A stretch of DNA of 64,000 nucleotides from Henckelia pumila. Taxonomy: Eukaryota; Streptophyta; Magnoliopsida; Lamiales; Gesneriaceae. The stretch spans positions 23,918,622 to 23,982,621 of the forward strand of contig NC_133123.1 of assembly GCF_033568475.1 (NCBI RefSeq), read 5' to 3'. Position 1 is the first letter of the stretch; each line of letters opens with the position of its first letter. Positions 36,714 through 46,965 of this stretch are shown here, in pieces. Made by a program: the position numbers and the translations under genes. Under the pieces are notes generated by a model. It was given only the letters and a program-made list of their open reading frames with translations. It had not been told where the DNA came from and made no database searches.

Positions 36714-37126
36714 TATGTTTGAAATACTCATAATTAATCTCACGTCGGGATCTTCTCATACTACCAAGAGGATTTTTGCGATATAATACTATATTTTGGT
36801 TAAGATTAAGCTGTATGCTTTTCGATCTATGCTTTCTAGGGAGTTTATTTTATCACAAAAAACTATTTAAGAGATCTACAATCCGATCCAAAAAAAAATA
36901 TTACTTTAATTTATTATTTTTAATGGTAAGACTTAAAAGTATCATTTTTTTCAGTAATGATATGAAAAAATATTGTATAATATATGCTGATTTGAGTTAA
37001 AAATATTACTTCCATGTCAAAAGTATTACGTTTCATCACAAATATAGATGAGATCAGCTCGTATCACGGATCCACTCTTGTACAATAGTCCTACTCTTAT
37101 CTTATAGACGTATTTTATTTTTCCCG
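36714..37126. other. Spacer between two SINEs
   Basis: A degenerate piece of the dispersed AAGTATTAC repeat lies near 36940-37110 (AAAAATATTACTTCC, AAAAGTATTACG). I recognise no gene. Confidence 0.4.
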
Positions 37127-37455
37127 GACTAACGCAATAGCCTGCAAACTACGCTAGTCATGTAAACCACACTACCCTTAGGTGCGCTCTGGGTAAACCC
37201 CGAACTAACGCAATAACCTGCAAACTACGCTAGTCAGATAAACCACTAGTCAAGTAAACCACATTACCCTTAGGTGCGCTTTGGATAAATCCCGAACTAA
37301 CGCAATAACCTGCAAACTACGCTAGTCAGGTAAGCCACGCTGGAAAAACCCTATGTGACAGACTAATCCAAAAAAGTGTTGGCAGGGCGAATCGAACTCC
37401 TGAACTTTGGCCAAAAGTTCACCTGCTCCACCAACTTAAACACCTATTTGGTGCA
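37127..37455 (-). mobile_element. tRNA-derived SINE, copy 3, with internal duplications
   Basis: Read on the minus strand, an A-box-like GTTGGTGGAGCAGG is followed by a B-box in CAGGAGTTCGATTCGCC and then the family body. The distal part is repeated: CTAACGCAATA...CTACGCTAGTCA occurs three times in a row (about 37137, 37203 and 37297), giving an element longer than copy 1. Confidence 0.65.
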
Positions 37456-37726
37456 CGTATTTTATTTTCTTAGTTTTATATTTGTTGTATCTGTTATTCT
37501 CTGGGATAACAAATAATGTTATTAGAATTATTTTTTCATTTATGAAAATTTGATTTTATCTCTTAAAAAATAGTTTTAGATATTTATATTATGCAATTTA
37601 TTATTATGTGTGACGAAAAAGAATATTGTAAATAAATAAGGGGCAAAATGCAATTGTTTAACACCATGCCAAGTTCAAATTAGGAGTCCCACTCCCACCA
37701 AGAGAGACACGAGGGCCAAGGCGGAG
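37456..37726. other. USB1 upstream region
   Basis: This is short AT-rich spacer followed by the leader of the USB1 gene. I see no clear TATA box. Confidence 0.4.
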
Positions 37727-39791
37727 ATGGAAGCTCTGAGGGCGTCGTACGGGGAATCTTCTTCCGGATCCGATTCAGAATCCGAACCCGCTACGTCATC
37801 CGACCCGACCCAATTACCCATCAGTCTTCCCCCACCCCCTCTGTCTCTCCTCCATCCGCCTAATTCACTGGGTAAAATATCTCCCGACTGTACACGTTCC
37901 TGTGCATTCTTCTTCTCCAGTAATGTTCGTATCCCAACTGTTTGACGTTTTACTTGTGAAAGGTTCATTTGATCACTCAGTGCAAAGCGATCAACCCAAT
38001 CGATTCCGTAGCTTCCCCCACGTCGAGGGCAACTTTGCTTTGCATGTTTACATCCCAGGTACGATACACTTTTTTTTTTGTTTAAGCTTCTAGGGTTCTA
38101 ATTTCGGTCTGGGATTACATAAATAAAGTTTATTTTTTGGTGGTTTTAGTTATAATTCCATTGACACAAAGAAAAGAGATGGCCTTTTTTCTGAAAAGGG
38201 CCTCACGGCTGGTACCTCAGCTTCATGTGGTTGATTTTGACATCCCTTTAAGGAATTTGATTAAAGACGAGCAGAAATTTGAGCAAGTTGTGCTTGGGAG
38301 GGAGTTTCACGTGAGTTTGGGAAGGACGGTTCCCATTCGAGTCCATCAAAGAGATTCCATGGTGGGCATGCTTAGACAGAGGCTTCAGTCTCATAGGAGG
38401 TGAGTAGGATTGCATTTAGTGCGAACGAGGGTGGGAATTGGGAAATTCATCCCTCAAATGAAAATCTTTTTTTAGTTTTTTACTTGAAAATTTTCTGAAA
38501 AATGTAATTTTGCACCCCCGCCCTTGCCCTTTCGCAGTGACAACGGAAGAAGCTAACATTATATGTTATGGTCGATACTTTACAAGTTTGAAGTTCATTG
38601 CTGGCTGTTGTTCTTCAAATTTAGGTACTGGATTGATTTTACTAAGTGGGTAGTATTTGTCAATGATGATTATACCCGGACATTTCTTTCTTTGGAAGTT
38701 ACTGCTGGAGGCTTAACTGAGGTACAATGTTGAATCATTATTTTTTTTGAAAAGCTTTATGTAGGAATACTATGTGGATTTTTGCAAAGTTAACACTCTT
38801 AGCAAAATAATCAAGTCAAAAACTATGGGAATTAGAAGGAACTCTTGTTCTCGGTTAATCTCGTGCTGCATTTTTTATGGCACAATAAACTAACATTCAG
38901 TCAACGGGTCTGTCACGGTCCCATATTAACAAAATGGCAAAAGCAGCAGTAGTGCGTGGTATGAAATGCTTATGATAGGAATTGTACATTTGTGTGAAAA
39001 TGGATACAAAGGAAGGGGCTTTATTGACCCGCAGATAGGCTAAAAAAGTTATCACATCCTCTCAAGAACTGCTGAATCTTGAAATGCACATAGATCGTGC
39101 TGCCCAGTTCCAAATATAGTGGCTGTTTTAGTGTGAGAATAGACCACAGAAAGCTCTTTGATTATAGTTACTAAGCCTGGTTTAGGGGTATCACTTTAAG
39201 AACTACAGAATTGTTCGAACAATTCTGATGTAGCAGCATGTTGTTCTCATGTAAAGACCAATCCAAATCTTCCCACATGACATCATGCATCTTGAAATAC
39301 TTCTGACATAAAGGGTTGTTTACGATATGCATGCAAATCGTAGGCCTGTGAAGCCTGAGTAACTTTTATCATTTGTGCTTAAAATGATGTAGGACTGGTA
39401 TATTCTTTCTTTGATTTCAGATAAAGAAGCAAATCGAAGCTGTGAATGATGTGTACAGACTTCATAATCTTCCTGAGTTTTACAAGGTTTGTTTACATGC
39501 CTGTTATTTCCATTCTTTTGCCTTGCGTAAGTTATTATATATACGCGTCAAATTGTAAATATCAACACACTAGTTTAACATTCCTTGCAGGATCCACGCC
39601 CACATATATCTATAGCTTGGGCAGTTGGGGATATTAGGGATTCTCTGTGGAAATTGATCGGAGAGGAAACAAAGATGCAGAATGCCGTTGGAGATTTATC
39701 ACACAAGCGCTTGTGTGTCTGCATGTTTAGTGGTATTTCATGCAAAATAGGTAACAAAACCTTTGATATTTGCAAGGTACAGGAAGAATGA
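37727..39791 (+). CDS. USB1: U6 snRNA phosphodiesterase USB1 (Mpn1)
   Basis: USB1 is a nuclear 3'-5' RNA exonuclease of the 2H phosphodiesterase family. It trims the oligo-U tail of U6 snRNA and leaves a terminal phosphate that protects it. Six exons give 284 residues: 37727-37871, 37963-38058, 38150-38399, 38625-38721, 39421-39486, 39591-39791. All are GT-AG and in phase. Residues 1-48 are low-complexity Ser/Pro-rich, as in homologues. Both catalytic HxS motifs are intact: HVS at about 134-136 (FHVSLGRT) and HIS at about 223-225 (PHISIAWA). Other family landmarks are FPHVEGNFALHVYIP, YWIDFTKW and the final FSGISCKIGNKTFDI. The first in-frame Met is used. The gene faces the TMEM135-like gene tail to tail, with 1.26 kb between their stop codons. 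Confidence 0.92.
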
Positions 39792-40394
39792 GATGCATGT
39801 CGAAATTCTCTCAGAAGAAAGTTGAAATATTTACTGTGCAATTCAACATCATCTATAAAGGGCGGCATCGATCTGTGGCATTCTCATGAAGTGTTTTCCG
39901 AAAGTGTCTCTGAAGTAGTGAAATGGAATACGAGGATGGACCATATTTATGCACGTCGAAGTATTCAAGAAACACTGTATTCTTATTCCAGTTTGGCAAT
40001 ATGCATCTTGCTAATCAACTCCATCACGGTTTGGTTCAAATATCACATCAAACTAGAGCTCGTCATTTGGTAAAATCAGAAATTTTCCATGTTGAAAAGA
40101 GTATTAATTAGATAAAAACATCAATGCTTGATAACATTTGTGGAGGATGGACGGACAAGTTCTGATGAAGGAATTTCATGTTTTTTGCCGGTTGACTCAA
40201 GATCAACGTTTCCAACAATATTTTTTAAGAACAAGATGCATCTAAGAAAGCATTTCATGTTATTTATTAGCCAGAAAACTCGAGATCTCTGTTTCATGTC
40301 ATATTCTTCGAGAGCAAGAAGTCTATCCTACTTGAGAATTCTACGTAGAAATCGATTTTCTTTGAATCAATTTTAGACATCGTGTTTATTATTT
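39792..40394. other. USB1 3' region
   Basis: This stretch probably holds the 3' untranslated region of USB1. Short open frames here show no family resemblance. Confidence 0.4.
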
Positions 40395-40606
40395 GAGCAA
40401 TGCTACATGTACAATCAAATTTGTACAACAATTTTTACATCACAAAAAATTCAATACAAAATTTTAATTTATCAAATCTCACGATACATTGAATGCAAAA
40501 TCTCACGATATCATATCAAAATCTCACGAGATAATAGTAAAATATCACGATATAATTGTTGTAAATATCGTTGTACGATATATTGATTGTACCTCTAGCA
40601 TTATTC
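40395..40606. mobile_element. Small MITE (family A), copy 3
   Basis: This 212-bp copy starts GAGCAATGCTACATGTACAA and ends TTGTACCTCTAGCATTATTC, an inverted terminal repeat. It is flanked by a perfect 9-bp direct repeat TTATTATTT (40386-40394 and 40607-40615). A 9-bp duplication suggests mobilisation by a Mutator-like transposase. Confidence 0.75.
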
Positions 40607-41047
40607 TTATTATTTTCCCCAAAATATGAAGAAAATAAAATAACTAAATAAGAACGAGAACAAAAACATAATTTTGTACCACACATCAGAGATATGATTG
40701 CATTACAATACTGCAATTGACTCATCTATAGAAGTCCTCTAATCCTACTAAAGTTCAGTTTGCTCATGATGTGGATGGAGTTGGGAATATTTACATATCA
40801 CAAAATCACCCTCAAATCTTCATCCAACATTCAGTTTTTGAAGAACAATCGAAAAAAATTCGCCCAAAAAATTTGACGTTGCAGCTAGTAGGGGATCAGT
40901 ACTTTCACGAAGGCGGGACAACAAGATCACAAATCAATCTCCTCCTCCGAGTTTATAGTAACAGAACTCTCTCACCAAGAATGAATGTCTCCGAATCGGT
41001 GCCCGAAGTCAATAGCTGTCACAGCTGAGCAATTGAAAAAAACATGC
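40607..41047. other. Convergent spacer between USB1 and the TMEM135-like gene
   Basis: The right part is probably the 3' untranslated region of the minus-strand gene. Nothing else is recognised. Confidence 0.4.
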
Positions 41048-44000
41048 TCAGAGTCCAGGAATAGATTCAAGATTGTATTTTTGAGAAGATGAACTTTCTT
41101 CCTCTCGGCCATCCTGTGGCTTTTTTATGGCATCCAATGTATGTAGATAGGCGTAAGAGGCGTTTCGACTTGCTGATGGACCTGGATTGCTGATTTTGCT
41201 CGCAAGGAAGCGGCGAATCAGGCCCCTAAGAAATGGAGCCATAGTATCTGGTTCGTGTTCTAAGTAATACATGATTCCACCCATACATGCACTGAACAAT
41301 GCCACCTAGGAATTAGGATATTTGAGAATAAAAGTTAGTTCAGGGATAGAATAAAAACTATTGACTTCGGACTTGATCAATACATGAGTGTGCTTCGATT
41401 ATCATTCATTATGTATCTACAACATTGCCTAATTAATCTGGCAGTGAAAAGGACGTGGTTAAATAGCAGGCCACAAAGTAGTTACCCCACATCTTTGCAA
41501 TCATTTTGTTAAGAGTCGATAACAATTAAACCATTACACGCGCCTGGGATTGAGCTACTCCCATAAAATTGGACTACATTTTGAGGGAGACTCTTTTGTA
41601 TGATAGAGAAGAGGGAATTTAGGAGAAAAGATGGAAACTTTTCAAGAACAAGAAAAGGGAATAAAGACGCTTGATTCTGGATATTAGGGGTATCGAGCAG
41701 AGGGAATGAGCATGTTTTCAGCATATCAGACTTGCATAACCTGAATAAACTCAAATGCAGTTCAATAATAAACACTGTAAACCATTGGTTGAATTCCCCA
41801 ATTAATTTAAAGACAGAAAGGAGAGTCCTCTGTACCTCAGCATTTTTTATATCTGGAAGCAAATGGCGATTCACTAAGATATACCATAAAGATTCTCCAG
41901 CACGAGGAAGAACATACAAGGCCAACTCCCCACGTCTAGCTTTCTTTTCCAGTAGCACAGACAGGGCAGAGATCCCCCCTGCAAGCCAATACAAGAGCTT
42001 GTGGTCCTTCAACGCCACTTTTCTGTGCATGCATATTACCCCCTTTTGTTGTCGAGATATGTTAATCAGTACAGTTATGATGACTGAATGTTATATAAAT
42101 GCAGCAGCAGGAAAAGGTACCTGAAAGATGCCAACAAAAGCAGACAAGAATGTTGTAGAGCGCACAGCACCTTTAACTGCAAGCCAACAGGTTCGAACTG
42201 GAGCATCCTTGAACTTTGAAAAGAGACAATACATAATTACCCACTAAGTGATTATGAGATATTTGCATTGACTAGAACTTACGTAGGAACACAGCTACAA
42301 AACTTACAACACTGTAGGCAAAACCATCTAGTAATGTAAATCCCATTTTTGTAGCGACTATATACTACACAGGAGATAATCCAAATATTTTCCAAGCTCA
42401 TTAAGATATTGACAAAGATTCTTCCATTAGCCAACTCGATAAATGCATAATAGAGACACTATCTTCTAACAAAATGTACAAGGAAGAGCAGCAAAGGCTT
42501 ATTCTTAAACAACAATGCCATGATTAAATTGAAAATACCCTCGCCATCATCTTCTAGTTAAAAGCCTAGGTCAGGTAGTTTGAAATGATTATAGTGAAAA
42601 TGTGAACAGTTTATTTGATCCCCTCATACTTTCTGTAGAATAAGTGAATCCATAAAACTTATTATTTGGTCAACCCTCTTTAACATTTTTGATATAAAAA
42701 AAGACAAAAACAAAAGAATGAACAGCAAAAACCACAAAGGCATATTTTTTACCGTTAATAACGAGAGGATGTACCTTCTGCATGCGTAGAACAACAAAGG
42801 GCACAAATGTTAAAGAGAAATATAGAGGAAAAGTTTTCCTGAAGGTATCTCTGGCAGCATTTGCATTGTGAAATAAGCATGAGTCGGTATTAGGGTGGAT
42901 AATAGAGCAAGGAACAATATCAGGAAACTCCTCCAATTTCACACTGCTAAATCCTCTTTTGTTGGACAAGTAAGTAGATAGTGAGGCAACATCTACTGGA
43001 GAACCTCTACAACAATCCCTCACAGCTTTGTACACAGGTGCAGCAACTGGACCTGTTTTCTGAATGAAATCTTGATATGATTTTGGCAAGCTTTCAGGGC
43101 GCATAACAAAAGCATACATAACCTGAAATGTGCTCAGACTTAGAAAATTGACAGGAAATGGTCTGCATGAGAACAAGGAAATCGAAATTGAGCATGCTCC
43201 GTAGTAAAGAAAGATACTTGCTAGTGTGATAATATGTTATAGAGCTTATACCAGAGATCATGACACTAAAACGGAATATCGACCAAAAGAAAACAACAGT
43301 TACAATTGAGACTTTCAGTGAGTGATAAGTCAATTACTTGCGCACAGGCTATTGAGAATAGCAGTGTGTCCCCGTGACTCCAATGGCTTCCCCAAAGGTG
43401 GAACTTGTTTTTGGATTTAGCCGAGTTATATGCACACTAGATGAGCAATCATACATTTTAGACAAAGTAAAAATATGTAAAGGCAGTCACAATATCTCAT
43501 ACACTGAAAAAGAAAAGGAAATTAAAGATAATATACTCATACCTGGGCAAGCCTAGCCAAAAGATATAAAGCGAGTGTACGCCTACGGCTTGAATCATCT
43601 AATGCTAAGATAGATAATCCCGAGACTGCACCTGCTAAAAATCTGCCCCATCATCCCCTTTAACAATGTCATACATACGGAAATGGATAAATCATACAAT
43701 GAATATCTATTTCAAACATTAAAAGCTCAAACAAAGAGATAATACTAAATCAAGAGCTTTGAGATTTTCTTCAAGCACACAACACCATCAAGTAAAATGC
43801 ATTCAAACACCAAGTAGCGGCAATTGTTAACTTACGCATTCATTGGTGTCTCTTTCTTTCTAAGCTTTCTCAACAAACACCTCAGAGCATGGTAGGAACC
43901 AGTAAATCCTCCAAAAAGCAAACCAATTCGGCATGCTTCCTCTCTCACTATAAGGTCTTTCTCGGATACAAGTTGCTGCAATCAAAGAATAGGTCCCCAA

Positions 44001-45045
44001 AATGTTAAATAACCCCAACCTGTAAATAACAGAACTCTTCCAAGTACACATCACACTATGACAAGTATATATCTTCTATCAAATCAGGGAACAGCATGCT
44101 TGTGCACATAAAGATTCCAAACCAACAAAACCCAAAAACTGGCGAAAGATCCATAATCGTTTTTTTTTTATTTCTTACGACTCTAAATCTTATTGTTATA
44201 AATTCCTCAATGAACCATTGTTGATTCCAGAGTTTATTTGCTGTCCGACTGATTTTGGACTGCTTCTTATGAGTTATGACATTCTCTTTGCATCAATTTT
44301 AACACCTCCCAGTTAACACGTTCATGCTGTGCTATTCATTCCACTATTATCAGTGGCCAGCAGAACCCGAACCATGGCAAATTTCCCAAGTCTCATTACA
44401 GCCTCTTAAGCTAACCTTACCACACAATTTCCTTCTTTGCCCGTTTAACCCGCTCTATATTTCTAAGTTATCACCATGATAGTCAAAGTAGGTAAACCAT
44501 TGCAGCGATACATACATCCACAGAAACCCATTTTCTGAAACACATACATGCTGCTGAAAATTGAATCACATACTGGCATACTTTTCTGGTCAAGATGACA
44601 AAGATCAAATTTATTCCAAAAAAATTCACGATTACACTGAAAAGTGCATCAAGTCAACGCCTTTCTACATAATCAAAGGCAAAAACATTTAAAAAAATAA
44701 AAAAAATAAAAAAGAAAGAGAAACATATAGCTGTACCTTGAGATCCAGGAGAGATGAATATGACTTCAGGCGAACAAGTTTAAACGCCCGAAGAAGAATT
44801 CCGATCCCCACTCGAATACCATACGACAACAGAAAACTCTGGCAGAGGTTCCCGACGGCATTGGCGACGCAAGACTCATCAGCGTGGTCGCACGGCGGGT
44901 GGAGTCCTCCCTGAGCTCCTATCTGCCGGCGTTGCAGATCCTTTATTGCTTCCTTTAGCCGATCCTCCGCCTCACGAAGGCGGCGCTCCGCTGAGTCCTC
45001 CGCGGAATCTGAGTCTGGCTGCGGCGGAGGCGGAGATGTACGCAT
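41048..45045 (-). CDS. TMEM135/Tim17-type membrane protein
   Basis: This is a plant member of the TMEM135 N-terminal / Tim17-Tim22-Tim23-like family of organelle membrane proteins. TMEM135 acts in peroxisome and mitochondrion dynamics in animals; the plant role is little known. Eight minus-strand exons give 517 residues: 44737-45045, 43836-43975, 43543-43642, 43338-43436, 42775-43122, 42121-42213, 41836-42042, 41048-41305. All are GT-AG and in phase. The N-terminus is Pro-rich with an acidic/basic helix (RRLREAEDRLKEAIKDLQRR). Family blocks include LLFGGFTGSYHALRCLLR, YAFVMRPESLPKSYQDFI, HKLLYWLAGGISALSVLLEK and CMGGIMYYLEHEP. Several hydrophobic segments are membrane-spanning candidates. The exon 7 start (GVICMHRKVALK) was chosen because it preserves phase and resembles homologues. 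Confidence 0.87.
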
Positions 45046-46965
45046 TTTACACGGATGGTTTAGTTTTCTGCATCCGAGTCTTCCTTTTTTGCTTTTATTA
45101 TTATTATTAGTTTCCTATTGGTTTTCTTGGTTTTGTGGGAATGGGGAGATATTCTTATTTGCAATAAGTGCACAATCACCCATTTTCGTAAATTTCTTTT
45201 GTAAATTTTTTTTTTGTAACAATTATGAATAATTACTTATATAATCCTCATGTTTTAGATTTTTTTGAGTTTTTGGAGTATGAAGTATGAATAACTTTAT
45301 GTATTAGTACATGTTTATATGTTAAAATCATATGCAACTACTCTCTGATAAACAAATTGTTACGAGAGTTCGAATAACTTGTATGATTTACTTGATTAAC
45401 ATGATATGTCGGTTACAAATGATAGTAAATATAATTTTATTATCATAAAAAATAATACATAAAAGTGAATTGTATTTTTCTTTTCATATGAAAAACTCTA
45501 GACCCTCTATTGGCTTCGCAACACGACTTGTGGTTGAATGATGTATAATCAACTATGCAGAAAAGTTAGAAACTCGTTCTCGCAAATTGGCCACTTAGAA
45601 TTCTTTCAAAAGTTTTCTTTGATAGTTTTGTCTTTATTTATACCTTTTTTTATAGACGTTATAATTGATCTCTCTTTCATTTTACATTACTTTCAGGGAC
45701 TAACAATATATAACTGAAACCAATTTGATAACAACATTATAGATACTATAAATTGAATAATAAACAAAATTCACACCGAAAAATAACAGTTGCAGTGTTC
45801 TAACGTGTTTGTTAAAAAAAATCAATATTTTTTGTTTGATTGAGTGATAGGATAAATAATATATAGATAAGTAATGTAATGTAATGTAATAAAAAATAAA
45901 TAAGAAATTATTGTTAATATAGTATTTGTATATTTGATTTGATTGATAGATTATAGTTTATTTGATTTGATTGATTAAATTTTATATAAAATGCTAAATG
46001 ACCATTTTGACCTTTTAACAATAAATAAAATATGAATAATATTGTTTATAAGGGATAATATAGTAATTTAAATTTAATGATTTGATTGATGTAAGATAAA
46101 TAATTAATGATTTGATTGATGTAAAATAAATAATTAATAGATGAATAAATAATATGATGAGAAGAACGAAAAATTGCATAAAATAAGTCATACATAAATT
46201 AATAATATAAGCTATTAAACGGAGTGAAGTGATTAGAAAGCCCGACCAATCAGTACCAATCAGTGAACACAATTATTTTGTTTTTATCAAAAAATATAAG
46301 GTGAGCGAATTTATTTTCCCAAGAAATTTGAAGATTTTGGATTTATTTTTTTTTATGGTAAAGATTTTGGATTTATTTATATAACGATAAGAGTCTATCT
46401 ATTAAATATTGAATGGGCAGTCACCGTCAAAATAGTTATAGACTACCACGTTGCTACACAATATTTTTTACGAAATGTTACGTATAATGAAGGTTATAAA
46501 TTGCATTTGAAATTATAAAATTATATTTACATTTTATTTGAACTTTTTTTCAAAAATGCATTTAGGATAGTTTTGTAATTTTAAATATATTTTGTAAGCC
46601 AATGTGTAAGCCTCATTATACATATAGCATGATTTTTTTTTAGCATACGTTGTTAACTTGCTATACAATTTGCAATTTAGTTACAACTTACAACAAAAAG
46701 AGAAGAATTTGTTGTAGCACATGTATTCGACGTGATGATCTCACGATTTTATTCGAGACAATCTTGTTCATGCTTATAATTAAAAAAAAAAATATTTTTG
46801 ACATAATTTTTATGAGTAACTAAAAAGATCTGTCACACAAAATTGAATTGTGATACCATATCACACGAGTCTTGTGTTTGTTGTATGAATTATTTTCTAG
46901 TTTCATTAGACACCCAATCATATCAACACATCACATGACAAACGTGACAATAATAGAAGAAAAAT
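45046..46965. other. Spacer between the TMEM135-like and receptor-like protein genes
   Basis: This is AT-rich DNA. The first 100-200 bases are the leader and promoter of the minus-strand TMEM135-like gene, and the last 200 or so probably the 3' region of the receptor-like protein gene. A decayed 3' piece of the SINE family may lie near 45765-45822 (CACACCGAAAAATAACAG, then poly-A). A unit of about 31 bases (AATGATTTGATTGATGTAA) is duplicated in tandem at about 46076-46138. Confidence 0.45.

Noticed and set aside
20566-37455. B-box-like GTTCGATTCCC sites considered as tRNA genes
   Set aside because: The surrounding sequence cannot form a full cloverleaf and is shared among dispersed copies with tails, so SINEs explain them.
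39822-40376. Open frames just after USB1
   Set aside because: They are likely chance frames in the 3' untranslated region. The USB1 domain is already complete at 39791.
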